DNA of 25,189 nt, from contig JAYMTF010001232.1 of the NCBI GenBank assembly GCA_036897485.1, positions 1 through 25,189 on the forward strand, in the 5' to 3' direction. Every line of letters begins with the position of its first letter. The stretch's first letter is position 1. Positions 10,601-20,238 of the stretch are shown piece by piece. The notes under the pieces are model-generated. The model was not told the DNA's origin. It saw only the letters and a program-made list of their open reading frames with translations, and did not search any database. Both the position numbers and the translations under genes were made by a program. This stretch comes from Pelargonium nanum. Taxonomy: Eukaryota; Streptophyta; Magnoliopsida; Geraniales; Geraniaceae.

Positions 10601-13600
10601 TGCTAAAAATGCTTACTGTGAGGGTCCTTACGCTTTGTGTTGAAGTTTCTCTTTTAGCTGTTGCCACAAGAGATTATATCTTGATCTTTATGATACTTGT
10701 TTTGTTGGTAGATTCTAAATGGGATCTGCAATAAGAAATCCTTTTGTATTGAAAATTTCAAAAGTGGATCTCATTCTTGAATTGTGCTTTGAATTTCTGA
10801 TTTTGTACTTCATTTTTATTTCGCTGATGACAATCCAATATCTATAATAATTCATCTTTAATTGTGCAGAAAGAAAATATCTAGCCTAGAAAGAGAGCGT
10901 CAAGATTTGCAGATGACCATTGATGCGCTTAAAGAGGGTAGGCACTCTTTTCTTTTCATAAGTATGGCATTTCTTGCTGTATATTTGTAGTGGTATGCTA
11001 CGCTGTTAATTTGATAACACTACTGTTTAGGATAAAAAACATTCTTTTTTCCTGTGTGCGTGTGTTCTATACTTCTAAGTTCTATCAATAGTGTTAGAGT
11101 GTTAAACTAATATTGGGTCTTCAACTATTAACTTAAGCTTTTAGTTGAGTTGGTTCTTTACATGGTATCAAAGCTTTGGTGACTAAAGGTCCCGAGTTCA
11201 AGCCCTACCACCACCTATATTAAATTCCAACACAAGGCAAGAAGTGGACTTGTATATAGGTCATGTGCAAAGCAAAATGGGCTTGCATGTGAGGGGGCAT
11301 GTTAGAGTACGAAACTAATATTGGGCCTTCAACTATTAGTAATAAGTTAAGCTTTGAGTTGAGTTGGTTCCTTACAAATAGAAAGCAAACTTCTCTTTTG
11401 GGGTGCGACTGAGTAATTCTATAACATTATAGTCTATACCTACTTAAAGAGAAATCCACACATTGAACAATTTACTGAGAAAGTTCCTTGTTAGTATATA
11501 TGAAACAGAAATAGTGTAGTCCTATCTATTTAAAGAGGGTAGGCACTCTTCTCTTTTGATAAGTATGGCATTTCTTGCAGTATATAGTGGTGTATGCTAT
11601 GCTGTTAATTTGATAATACGACTGTTTAGGATCAAAAACTTTTTTTTTCTTCTTCTTCTGTGTTTGTGTTATTAATTGAAAGCAAACATTTCTTTTGGGG
11701 TGCAACTTAGTAATTCTATAACATACTACTATACCTTACCGAATAATGCATGATTTTGAAATCCGCACATTGAACAATATACTGAGAAAGTTCCATGTTA
11801 GCATATACTGAGAAAAAGTGTAGTCCTATTTGTTTTGCTGGACAGCCCTGTTTGCTGTATCTTAACCCCTACTGTCCGCAGAATATGGTTTCATAGTTAA
11901 GTTGTCACATGATTTTTATTTCAGACTGATATTTTCTTTTTAGTTCCTCGGAGACTAATTGAAAGGGGACATCAAAGAAATAAATTTTCCATTTTTGTAA
12001 TTCCAATGAATATAATCTGATTGTTTTGTGGGGAATACCAACATTGTTTTGACCTTTTTTAATAGTTATTTTTTTACTCTCGTGTGGTTTTCTGTCTTTA
12101 TTTAGATAAGCAAGTACGATTCTCTTTGGAAAACTCTCGTAGGAACTAAAAGTTAACCAGTATTTATATGCTATTGTTACCTGTCTCATTCTTTGACATT
12201 TTATGACAGAGAAGAAGATGTTGCAGTCTAAGGTACGAAAAGCTTCCACAAACGAGAAGTCCATTGATATTAGCAAGAGTCCCGAGAATAAGAAAGACAC
12301 GTCTACGTCTACAGAAGATCTAGATAGAGGTAACTTTTAGTTTGTAATCACGCACAGATAATTTAAATAGGTCCTTTCAATACTCAAAGAAGTTGGTATA
12401 GGATTTTAGAGTTTCTACAGTTTTTGGACTTGGTGGGTTCTTTTTAACCTTTCATACATTGTGTGGGTTCCCGTAACAAAAGGTAAACCAATTGCTGGGT
12501 TGCAATATGTTTCAGTTTTGCAATCTTCCACCAATATGGGAATACTTACTATGTTCCAATATTATACATGTCGAGATTATAAGCAGCAAGCCCTCCTGTC
12601 TCTGTTTAATAAGGAAGCTTTTTGGTGTGAAGTGGGAGTCTTTTTCTTTGACATGAGACGCTTAATATGTAATCACAAGCTAATGACGAGTTTAACTGTT
12701 CTTTGCATAGAGACAGGTGACTGTCATAGTCGGCACTTGATAGTCTCCTTGCAATAGGATTCTTATTTTTCTCTTGGTGAATCTTTCTCTTCATTTTGGT
12801 ATTGAGTTCAATAATTTAATTGGTGCAGAGTATTCAGGTATTATTTCAGATACCTCCAACCAAGAAATCCAAGAACAAGCAGCTCCTTTTGGAACTGATG
12901 CACCTGGTTTTTTCTTGCTGCCTGAAACTGGGCAGTTAAACCTTGAAGATTCATCTGTGAATCTTCCTCCAGATCAAATGAGAACGATTCAGAACATTAA
13001 TCAATTAATTTCCGAGGTTCTGCCTGTCTTATTGTTTTTGTTTGATCCATGTGAACGTTTGTGTCTTATTCAGACAGTTTTTGAGTTGATTACTGAATAT
13101 AACTGTCAAAATCAATATCACGTATTTGCAGTTAGCATTGGAAAAAGAAGAATTGATTCAAGCATTGACTTCCAAGTCATCTGAAAGTTCAAGGCTGAAG
13201 GTAATTTTTCTTTGGATTGAAGGTGTGATAGTGCCATTAGCATTTATGTTAGAGTGATTTTCTATATTTATGTTGTGCACTCACTCTTCTCTCTCGCTAA
13301 CACGAACTACCTGTTTTAGAAACCTTAGTGTTTTGGATTGGGCTTATGTTTGTTTTATCAAAAGAGTGCTTCTTGCAAATCAGGCAATTATAAATCTGTA
13401 CTCTCATAACTTGTTTTAATACTACAAATGCAAGTTATATTTTGGTTGCTATACTTGTTTGCATTATGAAATGAGATTTTTCTCTTTTCGGTAATGAAAA
13501 AGAGACACTGCAGTCTTAGATATGATACTAGCCTGTTAGCCCCAGGAACATGTATGCAGGGAGCATTGTACATCATTATTTGTTGTACAAATGATATGAT

Positions 13601-14223
13601 AAATGTTTGTGGATGTGAAGATTCCTGTATTTGGAACTATAGTATGCATGATGTGTACAAATAATTATGTGAGTTAGTTGTGTATTTGGTGAGATCTTGT
13701 GTTCTTTCATGAAGTGGTCATATCTGTGATTTTTGATAAATGAAGGATTTAAACAAGGAATTGTCACGGAAACTTGAGGTTCAAACTCAAAGATTGGAGC
13801 TTTTGACTGCTCAGAGTATGGCCAATGAAAATGTCCATGCAAGACTTCCAGATTCCCATACAACGCAGGATGGCACTGTGTATGCAGATGAAGGAGACGA
13901 GGTACCGTATTAAAAATTATTAATACTCTGTTTTATCAACTTTCAAGCTGTTATGCTACCTACTCACACAAATATGCTTCCTCTCTTCGTTGGGGAGTCT
14001 ATAATTGAAGATAAACATTCTGTCAAGTTACATAATTCATTAACATGTAATACATATGATGGATATTTTCTTTGTTTTGTTGTGACGAATCAAACCCACG
14101 AATTTGTTGCTAATGGAGGAACATTTTCATTTATCCAATTAGGTGGTAGAAAGGGTCTTGGGATGGATTATGAAGCTCTTTCCTGGAGGTCCATCAAAGC
14201 GAAGAACCAGCAAACTCCTCTGA
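2561..14223 (+). CDS. BLI: BLISTER-like coiled-coil protein, 13 exons, 790 aa
   Basis: Coding exons: 2561-2617, 4558-5287, 5413-5942, 6126-6245, 7405-7470, 8762-8872, 9429-9505, 10870-10937, 12210-12329, 12829-13016, 13132-13200, 13746-13901, 14143-14223. All introns are GT-AG, phases agree, and the total is 2373 bases. The start has a strong context (GCCATGG). Residues 1-35 are basic and charged (MASAQVL, RKQEHLEAGKRRLEEF, then Lys/Arg). Residues about 45-435 are Ser/Asn-rich and probably disordered. Residues about 436-605 and 690-735 form heptad-rich coiled coil (ANARLECNAADER, SSELKLERQLE). The end is a conserved cap, DEVVERVLGWIMKLFPGG, then basic KRRTSKLL. This order matches Arabidopsis BLISTER, which binds the Polycomb H3K27 methyltransferase CURLY LEAF and acts in development, cold and ER-stress responses. 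The assignment is from memory of the family; function here is inferred. Exon borders were set by eye. Confidence 0.88.
2618..4557 (+). other. Intron 1 of the BLISTER-like gene (1.94 kb)
   Basis: The donor GTATAT follows codon 19 and the acceptor TTATAG precedes the Leu codon at 4558. The intron is T-rich and I see no transposon boundaries, coding remnants or RNA genes in it. A long first intron just after a very short first coding exon is common in plant genes and can enhance expression, but nothing in the sequence demonstrates that here. Confidence 0.75.
7060..7260. repeat. Repeat-like segment with GGATAAT/ATTATCC motifs in intron 4
   Basis: Within intron 4 (6246-7404), GGATAAT, GGATAC, CGATAAT and their complements recur within about 150 bp, between GGGCCGCCC and a GAGCTGAGTGATGGATAACAG-like end read on the minus strand. 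This resembles the GGATAACCG-rich interspersed repeats of many dicot genomes, often annotated as hAT-like non-autonomous DNA elements. I cannot define terminal repeats or a duplication, so it is an undated relic. Confidence 0.35.
8303..8328 (+). repeat. ACAC/ACACCT microsatellite in intron 5
   Basis: A short CA run is followed by three ACACCT-type hexamers within intron 5 (7471-8761). It has no visible role. The rest of the intron is T-rich with no recognisable element. Confidence 0.6.
8921..9104 (+). repeat. 77-bp direct repeat in intron 6
   Basis: Copies at 8921-8997 and 9028-9104 differ at only about three positions and are separated by 30 bp. Both contain ATGCAG followed by GCTATTGATAACTCAACC and end near CCCATTA. 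The intron (8873-9428) is otherwise unremarkable. The near identity suggests a recent local duplication. Each copy has an AG that could mimic a 3' splice site, but the upstream pyrimidine tract is poor. Confidence 0.85.
9373..9401. repeat. AT/CATA microsatellite in intron 6
   Basis: A (TA)n run passes into CATA repeats about 30 bp upstream of the exon 7 acceptor (AG at 9427-9428). It lies in the intron's AT-rich 3' region. Confidence 0.6.
10492..10534. repeat. Imperfect inverted repeat in intron 7
   Basis: The arm at 10492-10511 (CACCTCACAT, then ATTTATTTTG) pairs with 10518-10534 (CAAAATAATGTGAGGTG) around a 6-base loop, with a 3-base bulge. It sits in intron 7 (9506-10869), which shows no other clear element. 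It could be a small hairpin or a relic of a short inverted-repeat transposon; no target duplication is evident. Confidence 0.5.
11087..11091. repeat. TRIM target-site duplication, left (AATAG)
   Basis: AATAG directly precedes the TG of the 5' LTR and is repeated exactly at 11377-11381. Confidence 0.85.
11092..11376 (+). mobile_element. Complete TRIM/SMART-type miniature LTR retrotransposon (285 bp)
   Basis: The element has two LTRs beginning TGTTAGAGT and ending TTACA: 71 bp at 11092-11162 and 77 bp at 11300-11376. Immediately after the 5' LTR is a primer-binding site, TGGTATCAAAGC (11163-11174), one mismatch from the usual initiator tRNA-Met site TGGTATCAGAGC. A polypurine tract, GTGAGGGGG (about 11289-11297), precedes the 3' LTR. 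The 137-bp interior has no coding capacity. Perfect 5-bp AATAG duplications flank it. This is the layout of terminal-repeat retrotransposons in miniature, and the size is close to the grass SMART elements. The LTRs differ by several substitutions and a roughly 6-bp indel, so insertion is not very recent. It must rely on another element's proteins to move. Confidence 0.88.
11163..11174 (+). other. TRIM primer-binding site (tRNA-Met type)
   Basis: TGGTATCAAAGC abuts the CA end of the 5' LTR with no gap. It differs at one base from the canonical plant initiator-tRNA-Met primer-binding site. It sets the direction of the element as plus, the same as the host gene. Confidence 0.8.
11377..11381. repeat. 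TRIM target-site duplication, right (AATAG)
   Basis: AATAG directly follows the CA of the 3' LTR and matches 11087-11091. Host sequence GAAAGCAAAC resumes at 11381 (sharing the final G) and also occurs in copy B of the tandem duplication without an element. Confidence 0.85.
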
Positions 14224-14275
14224 TATACAAGGGTAGGATCCTCGTTCATGTTTTGAGTGGTCAGCCATAGTGGTC

Positions 14276-14338
14276 AATGACCTTGAAGCCCTGTTGGTAC
14301 CGAGAAGCTCTGTGGTTAATGACCGAGAAGCTCTGTTG
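14276..14338 (+). repeat. Imperfect 21-bp direct repeat in the 3' UTR
   Basis: AATGACCTTGAAGCCCTGTTG (14276-14296) recurs as AATGACCGAGAAGCTCTGTTG (14318-14338) with a 42-bp period, just downstream of the BLISTER-like stop codon. The segment is presumably transcribed as 3' UTR. No function is evident. Confidence 0.6.
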
Positions 14339-14584
14339 AGATGTACAAGTTTGAATGGCTCGTCAAGTGCAAGCCTATGGCCAATTCTGTATTTGTGTCG
14401 TTCTCCTCTTTTTGATGATAAACCAGAGGTTGCAGTCTGTATATTTGAGTCAATTATATAGCCCATTTTTTTAAAGAAGAAAAAGAGAGCATGTATTTTC
14501 TAGGTTGATAAAATCTTGTTGTCATTTGTTTGTTGGATGGAAGTGAAGAAAGCCCGTAAGGCTGCCTTCACAACTTTTTTGTTT

Positions 14585-14590
14585 AATAAA
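14585..14590 (+). terminator. Likely poly(A) signal of the BLISTER-like gene
   Basis: A canonical AATAAA lies about 360 bases after the stop codon, in a T-rich context and followed by TTTGT. This gives a 3' UTR of about 380-400 bases, typical for a plant gene. The cleavage site itself cannot be fixed from sequence. Confidence 0.55.
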
Positions 14591-16127
14591 TACATTTGTC
14601 CTAGTATTGTGAGAAGAGGTTACTGACATAGGCCTAGCTGAGGCCGACCGTTATGATGTCTGTTGTTTCTAATTGCTGTATTTCAAAACTCGGGTAATAG
14701 GTCGATCGTTATCATGTGCGGTTCTTGCTGTGTTCATAAGTGTGCAAGATTGCAGGAATGTAAAAGGAAAAGATAATGTAGGCTCCTATGTTTGTTTTGC
14801 ATCAATGGACATTGTTTCCCATTTTCTTCCAGATTGAGTCGATCCCTTTGACAAAGGGTTAGCGGAACCCGGGATAACACTTTGGTAGGAACTTGACTTC
14901 GGTTTGAGAGTAATGATTTGGGTTCAATGCTTGAGAACTTAGGGTTAAAGTTTGCAGACCATAATTGCGCAAACCGTTAACTAAAATCCTTGATTGTGAG
15001 AGTAGGTGTCTCTATTATGGTGAATTAAGCCTCTGCTGAGTTTGTTAGGGAGATTAGAGAGAATTTAGAGTAGAACACGAGAAACAAAATTAGAAATGTG
15101 CTAAAAAATTCCTACGGATAGATGAGAAAATTACCGTAAAATGCGATGTTACACTACGTGATTGGTTGATGGTGATATCATGGTTACACTATGATGATGT
15201 TACATAGAATGATGTCATGATGATACAATGATATTTTAAGGCAAGAATAACACAATAAAGCATTGACAATGCTTTGATGAAGTGACAATGATGTCACCTT
15301 GCTAAGTTGGCGATGAAGTCACCACTCCGAGATCTTTGGACGGAACCTCAAGATGGATTCAGGAGGTTATCAATACGATGTACATCATCTGAGAGCTCTA
15401 AAACGTGTTTACGATGTGGGAGTAGTACATGAGTGTCTTCAAGCCTCTAAGAGAGTTTACTAGTCGAGGTTGTTTCCTAGGAAATTTAAAGAAAAGACTC
15501 TACATTGATAAATGAAATTTTATGTTTAGTGAAAGTGAAAACTCGGTTAAAGCTAAATGTACTCTCCTGTATCCTGTATTGTCAAACTTTGCCAGGTATC
15601 CCAGATGTCCTGGGCAACTTTGATGTCGACGTTCTCTCACCCAAGACACAAAGATGTGATGTCATTGACTTTTGGAATGCGCCACAGGCGTGAAGATTGC
15701 ACACCACCGTCGGCCAAGCTAGATCTTGCACTATGACGGTTTACTCTCCAAGTCAGGGCGCGACGCATTGATGTAAGATTCCACAAAGGTGAGCCATTCT
15801 CTATGGTCGTGGGTGTAATTTTTCTCATGTGTTGAATTTTGCTGACTTCATTAACTTCTCTTCATGTTTCAACCCACTTATGCTTCCTGAGCTTCGTAAA
15901 GAGCTCTTATTTTATGCATGTTCCTTACCTTAAATCTCATGTGTTGAACTTTTATAGACAAATATATTTATGAGTTCTTATTCATCATTAGTTGCCATCC
16001 AAATTCTAGTGAATTTGGTTTATTCAAGCAAGCATAAGAGTCTCAGTCTAAGTTATTTGTTTGAACACTTTGATTTTTCTTTTTGGTCAAATTATCTTAG
16101 ACTTTTTTTTATTTGACTTGAGAGATT

Positions 16128-16145
16128 AAAAAAAAAAAAAAAAAA
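16128..16145 (+). repeat. 18-base A-run
   Basis: A homopolymer A tract follows GAGATT. It could be the tail of a plus-strand retroposed sequence, but I found no flanking target duplication or upstream element boundary, so it may simply be a homopolymer. Confidence 0.6.
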
Positions 16146-16189
16146 GCGCAATGTTTTCAAGAGTTGTGCGTTGAGTAACATTTTTCTTA

Positions 16190-16740
16190 TATATCACAAT
16201 ATTGGGTTTAACATTAGGCGATAAAGGGGTTAAACATGTTAACATTTTGTTCATGTCATGTTTAGAGGTCAAATAGGCGTTGTATGTGCCAACACAAAAA
16301 TAAACATGTTCAATAATCGTTTTCAAATGTTGAGCACTAACCCAACACCTTTAATATCCATATTAGCATGTCACGTTCGTGTTGTTGTTGGTGTTACCTA
16401 AACATGAGATAAGATGAGTTGCACTTGATGCTATTCTTATTCTCTACTTCTGGTACTTTCTTATCTTAAGTGGAATAAATTATGACGATCAATAGCCTTT
16501 TGTGGGCCAAAAAAGAATAGATAAGATGGAAGCAAATTACACGGGAGAGACAGAGAAGAAAGTAATAAATGGATAATCAATGATATGATTGAAAACAACG
16601 ATAACATGATAATTAATCATGTTGTGCGTGTTTTATAAGCTAAACATGAAAACGATTATAGATATGTTGTGTCCAAACACGATGAAATGATGTCATGTTT
16701 TAAACAATCAAATTTACATATGAGATAACAATGTGTTATG
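16190..16740. repeat. Degenerate repeat with CATGTTTA/AACATGA motifs upstream of YUCCA
   Basis: Motifs such as AAACATGTT, GTCATGTTTA, AACATGAGAT, CATGTTGTGCGTG, GTTGTGTCCAAACACGA and GTCATGTTTTAAA recur on both strands along about 550 bp. This resembles the ATGTCGTGTTGA-type interspersed repeats of many dicots. No ends or duplication can be assigned. Confidence 0.35.
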
Positions 16741-17006
16741 TTACTATTTTCACAAAAAAATGATAATTTGTTGCTAAATCTTGAACACAATGAAAATATA
16801 AGATTGACCAAAGGAGAAACCATTGCCATTGACATTTTAAGGACATGGGTTCCAAATTATTAAAATCCTTATTCCTAAATAATTTAGTTTGGGTATGCAT
16901 TATAGTAGGATGCATTAATTAATGTCTTAGAAAATAAAATAAAAGAAGAAAGAGATTAGCATATGATTTGACAATGACCTTAAGCTATCATTTTTTGAAT
17001 CCCAAT

Positions 17007-17012
17007 CACATG
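17007..17012 (+). promoter_or_regulatory. CACATG E-box/PBE-box-like site upstream of YUCCA
   Basis: CACATG lies about 70 bp before the TATA-like box. CACATG (PBE-box) is a known site for PIF bHLH factors, and YUC8/YUC9 are established PIF targets in Arabidopsis. A six-base match is weak evidence on its own. Confidence 0.3.
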
Positions 17013-17075
17013 TCATCCATCATTTCTCTCTCCATCTCCAAGTCTCATCCCCAAACTCACAACAGAATCTCCTCC

Positions 17076-17083
17076 TATTTATA
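17076..17083 (+). promoter_or_regulatory. TATA-like box of the YUCCA gene
   Basis: TATTTATA lies in a CT-rich setting, followed about 30 bp later by CACAAC-rich leader and a CT run. This suggests a start near 17105-17115 (inference) and a leader of about 225 bases. That leader contains no ATG before 17336, so no uORF is expected. Confidence 0.55.
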
Positions 17084-17335
17084 TCCCTCCTCACAACTTC
17101 ACAACACAAACACAACCACCTCTCTCTCTCCATCTTCCTCATCCCATATCATCCATCAATTCCACTTTCTTGATTTGGCAAAAACAAAAACCATAGCCCA
17201 ACCCATACATATTGTCACACACCAATTCCTCCTAAAAAGTCAAAGCTAGGTCTCAGGCTCGACCATCAAGTGTTGCTGGTATTGTTTATTGAAAAATTAA
17301 GATCACAGGCTAGCTACTTCGTCCCACGCTACAAA

Positions 17336-18872
17336 ATGATGAATAAGAAGGCAGGTAGGCCAAGCCCGGCCATGTTCCAGCCAATGGACCAAGAAAACTT
17401 CTTCAACCGGCGCTGCATTTGGGTGAACGGCCCGGTGATCGTGGGCGCTGGTCCCTCCGGCCTGGCGGTGGGCGCGGGGCTGAAGCGGCAGGGCGTGCCA
17501 TTCATCATCCTCGAGCGGGCCAACTGCATTGCCTCCCTCTGGCAAAATCGGACCTACAACCGCCTCAAGCTCCACCTCCCCAAGCAATTTTGCCAGCTCC
17601 CAAATTTTCCATTTCCGGACCATTTCCCAGAATACCCTTCCAAATTTCAGTTCATAAGCTACCTTGAGTCCTACGCTAAACATTTCGGCATCGCACCAAA
17701 CTTCAACGAGACCGTCCAGTCCGCAAAATACGACGACACTTTCGGTCTCTGGCGGGTCAAGACCATTTCCACCAGCGGCGGCTTCGCCGCCGCCGCCCCC
17801 CCCGCCGAGGTCGAGTACATCTGCCGGTGGCTCGTGGTGGCCACCGGCGAGAACTCCGAGAAGGTCGTCCCGGAGATCGACGGACTCGACAGGTTCCAGG
17901 GAAACGTGGTGCACGCTTGCGACTACAAATCCGGCGAGGAGTACTCCGGCCAACGCGTGCTCGTCGTCGGCTGCGGAAATTCCGGGATGGAGGTTTCGCT
18001 CGATCTCTGCAACCACAAAGCTAGCCCTTCCATGGTGGCTCGAAGCACGGTAATTAACTTATTTCACAGATCGAGAATCTTCTAGAATCTTCAGTACCAT
18101 TTTGAATCTGATCTGTTTATGTGCTCTACAGGTTCATGTATTGCCTAGAGAAATTTTCGGCAAATCGACCTTCGAATTGGCGATTCTGATGATGCGGTGG
18201 CTGCCGATGTGGATCGTGGACAAGATACTGCTAATTCTGGCGTGGTTGATTCTTGGAAATCTGGAGAGTTATGGTCTGAAAAAGCCGGCGATCGGACCGA
18301 TGACGCTGAAGAACACGGTGGGGAAGACGCCGGTGCTGGACATCGGAGCTCTGAACAGAATCCGAGGCGGCGATATCAAGGTAGTACCTGGAATAAAGCG
18401 GTTTTGGTCTGACAGCGTGGAGCTCGTGAACGGCAAGAATCTCGAGATCGATTCAGTGGTTCTTGCAACAGGCTACCGCAGCAATGTCCCTTCGTGGCTC
18501 AAGGTGAGCAGACACCGCATTTTGTTTCCACATTTTAAAATGACAATCAAATGATTAGATTATTCTATTTGTGGATCCATGTGACAGTTATGGAAGTTGG
18601 GGATCATAAAAAATTGAGATTGTTTTGTTATTGTTTGATAGGAAAATAATTGTTTGAGTGAAGACGAGACAGCAAAAAACCCTTTCCCCAATGGGTGGAA
18701 GGCGAGGGCCGGGTTGTATGCGGTAGGGTTCACAAGGCGAGGACTATCAGGCGCGTCTCTCGACGCCATGAGTGTGGCTCACGACATCTCGCAGAGCTGG
18801 ATCGACGAGACCAAGCAGCAAAAGAAATCTGTTGCTGCTCGCCATCACCGGAGATGCATTTCACATTTCTAA
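17336..18872 (+). CDS. YUC: YUCCA flavin-containing monooxygenase (auxin biosynthesis), 438 aa
   Basis: Exons: 17336-18049, 18132-18503 and 18642-18872, GT-AG and all phase 0. YUCCA enzymes use FAD and NADPH to decarboxylate indole-3-pyruvate to indole-3-acetic acid, downstream of TAA1-type transaminases. Visible motifs: FAD-binding GAGPSG (37-42), the FMO signature FxGxxxHxxxY (187-197, [11 protein letters not shown]), NADPH-binding GCGNSG (212-217) and the LATGY motif (349-353). Family blocks [19 protein letters not shown] and [14 protein letters not shown] are intact, and 438 aa is within the usual range. The RRCIS end resembles the YUC3/5/7/8/9 clade; the exact orthologue is unresolved. 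ATG 17336 is the first in-frame ATG of the leader, with A at -3; Met13 (17372) is an alternative. Exon 1 is GC-rich with an Ala/Pro tract (151-157) containing an eight-C run, a possible indel-prone spot. Confidence 0.94.
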
Positions 18873-20230
18873 ACCAATTCTCGAATTTGAGCCTCAGTTG
18901 ATACGCTTGTTTGCTGATAAAAAAAAACTGTCTCTTTTGTTTTTTTAGTACATGTAGCCCTCTCCATGGACAAATCCCAAACTCAAAGCCTCTTAGTAAG
19001 TAGGAATATTGTTTGTACAAATGGAGATGAGGCTTGTTGTTTTCTGTTCCCTGTTTCAAAGTTAGTTTAGTAGTTTACAACATATTGTCATGTGGAATTG
19101 GAATGGGATGACAGATTACAAGAAAAGAAACCTCTCTTTATATATATATATATATATGTTAATGTATTGGAGAGTTGACTAAACATAATATATATAGTTT
19201 CATAGAACACTAAAGCAACAGACTACATGGAGAAAAATGGGAGTTGACTATCACTAGAAAAGAATATGATTAACAAATGGAGGAGCATTTTTCATGTATT
19301 TTTTGCACATGTATATTCATATATAGATTAACTAAGAGTTGACAATTGATAGTAAGGTGTTAAACAATCGCGACGTATTGAAGGTCAATGTGATATATAT
19401 AGAGACAACAAATTCGACATATCGTATTCGCGTAGGCTTAGCCTAAACGAGAGATAAATTGAATTATAATTAATTATGCTATTGTATTTTTTCTACGTAC
19501 CACTCTATTTATTTAATCTCAATAGATTTAAACGATAGGTGTAAAATGATAGGGCGGGAAGAAAATATGTAGATAAGTGATAAATAAGTGTCACAAGTTA
19601 ATAGTGTTGACATGATATAATACTAATTGTGATATTGCATACCGCATGTTTGACGGATCTAATCTAAAATATGACAGTTATAGTTAATACGTCGAGTCCA
19701 AAAAGAAAGTTTTGTGGTGTCTGTGTCGGATCATATGTCATGTTTCAAAGTCAACTCTAGATCTCGTATGTACAAATATACATCAAACTTCATGGATAGT
19801 GACTTATATAGTAACAAATGTTTTTTTCTTCTCTTTTGTACCTTGCTCTTATAGTAACAAATTCAAGAAAATCAAGTCAACTTATATTAAAAATATGGTT
19901 GATACATGCGTAACAAATTAATCAAAAGAAAAGGTTGATAATTATTTTTAAACATATATTTCTTTTTGAGATTTAAACATATATTTATACATAGATACAG
20001 TTGACAATAATACATTGTAAGATGAAGATTATATTTTACAGAGATGGAAAAAGAAAAACCACCAATGTCCATTTAAGTAATTTGATTATGTATATGTACT
20101 GTTTTATTTAGTAACTTAAAAAGTTACCGTCGTGGAAGCATCGAAATCTCATATTTTTCTAACACAAGCAATCTTCTTCTCTATTAGCTTATAAAGAAAT
20201 ATGGATAGCATTCATGATAGCAAGTTAAAA
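18873..20230. other. YUCCA 3' flank and AT-rich intergenic DNA
   Basis: The first 200 bases are presumably 3' UTR: T-rich, with no exact AATAAA, so the poly(A) site is uncertain. Beyond about 19100 the DNA is AT-rich with many short stop-interrupted frames. I see no genes, RNA genes or complete transposons. Confidence 0.6.
19139..19157. repeat. (TA)n microsatellite
   Basis: A TA dinucleotide run lies about 270 bases after the YUCCA stop codon. It has no assigned role. Confidence 0.75.
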
Positions 20231-20238
20231 TATTGTTA

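Larger units (their letters stand above)
10931..11830 (+). repeat. Tandem duplication of about 300 bp spanning the exon 8/intron 8 junction
   Basis: Copy A (10931-11526) and copy B (about 11531-11830) align end to end once the TRIM in copy A is removed, leaving about 306 and 299 bp. Shared landmarks, in order: AAAGAGGGTAGGCACTCTT, AAGTATGGCATTTCTTGC, GCTGTTAATTTGATAA, GAAAGCAAAC, TTCTTTTGGGGTGC, CACATTGAACAAT and GTGTAGTCCTAT. The unit begins with the last seven bases of exon 8 and its splice donor, so copy B has a duplicate donor context (AAAGAGG then GTAGGC, junction 11538/11539). Copy B has no upstream exon, so its donor is probably a decoy. Confidence 0.88.
14620..16960. other. Repeat-rich spacer between the BLISTER-like and YUCCA genes
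   Basis: No reliable gene is seen. A near-duplicate GGCCGACCGTTATGATGT / GGTCGATCGTTATCATGT occurs near 14642 and 14700. Around 15120-15330 the DNA is rich in GATGTTACA, GATGTCATGATGA and TGATGTCACC variants, suggesting decayed repeat units. The phrase CTCATGTGTTGAA recurs near 15822 and 15937. The 15.6-15.8 kb stretch is more GC-rich but has no recognisable protein on either strand. The rest is AT-rich. Confidence 0.55.

Noticed and set aside
12461-12757. 98-codon open frame in intron 10
   Set aside because: It lies wholly within an intron whose borders are supported by phase and protein continuity, and the peptide is unrecognised.
13953-14270. 105-codon frame overlapping the last BLISTER exon
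   Set aside because: It reads exon 13 in a different frame. The family C-terminus (VLGWIMKLFPGG) is in the chosen frame.
15637-15828. Possible retroelement protein fragment on the minus strand
   Set aside because: No gag, protease, integrase or reverse transcriptase motif could be recognised.
16968-17249. 93-codon open frame before YUCCA
   Set aside because: It spans the TATA-like box and CT-rich leader, has Ser/Thr/His-rich low-complexity content and no recognised family.
17270-17335. Upstream extension of the YUCCA frame to 17270
   Set aside because: That position is GTG, not ATG. The first in-frame ATG of the leader is 17336 and the extra residues do not fit the family N-terminus.
17303-18016. 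237-codon minus-strand open frame opposite YUCCA exon 1
   Set aside because: It mirrors the GC-rich YUCCA coding exon. High GC at third positions removes antisense stops, and the peptide has no recognisable domain.
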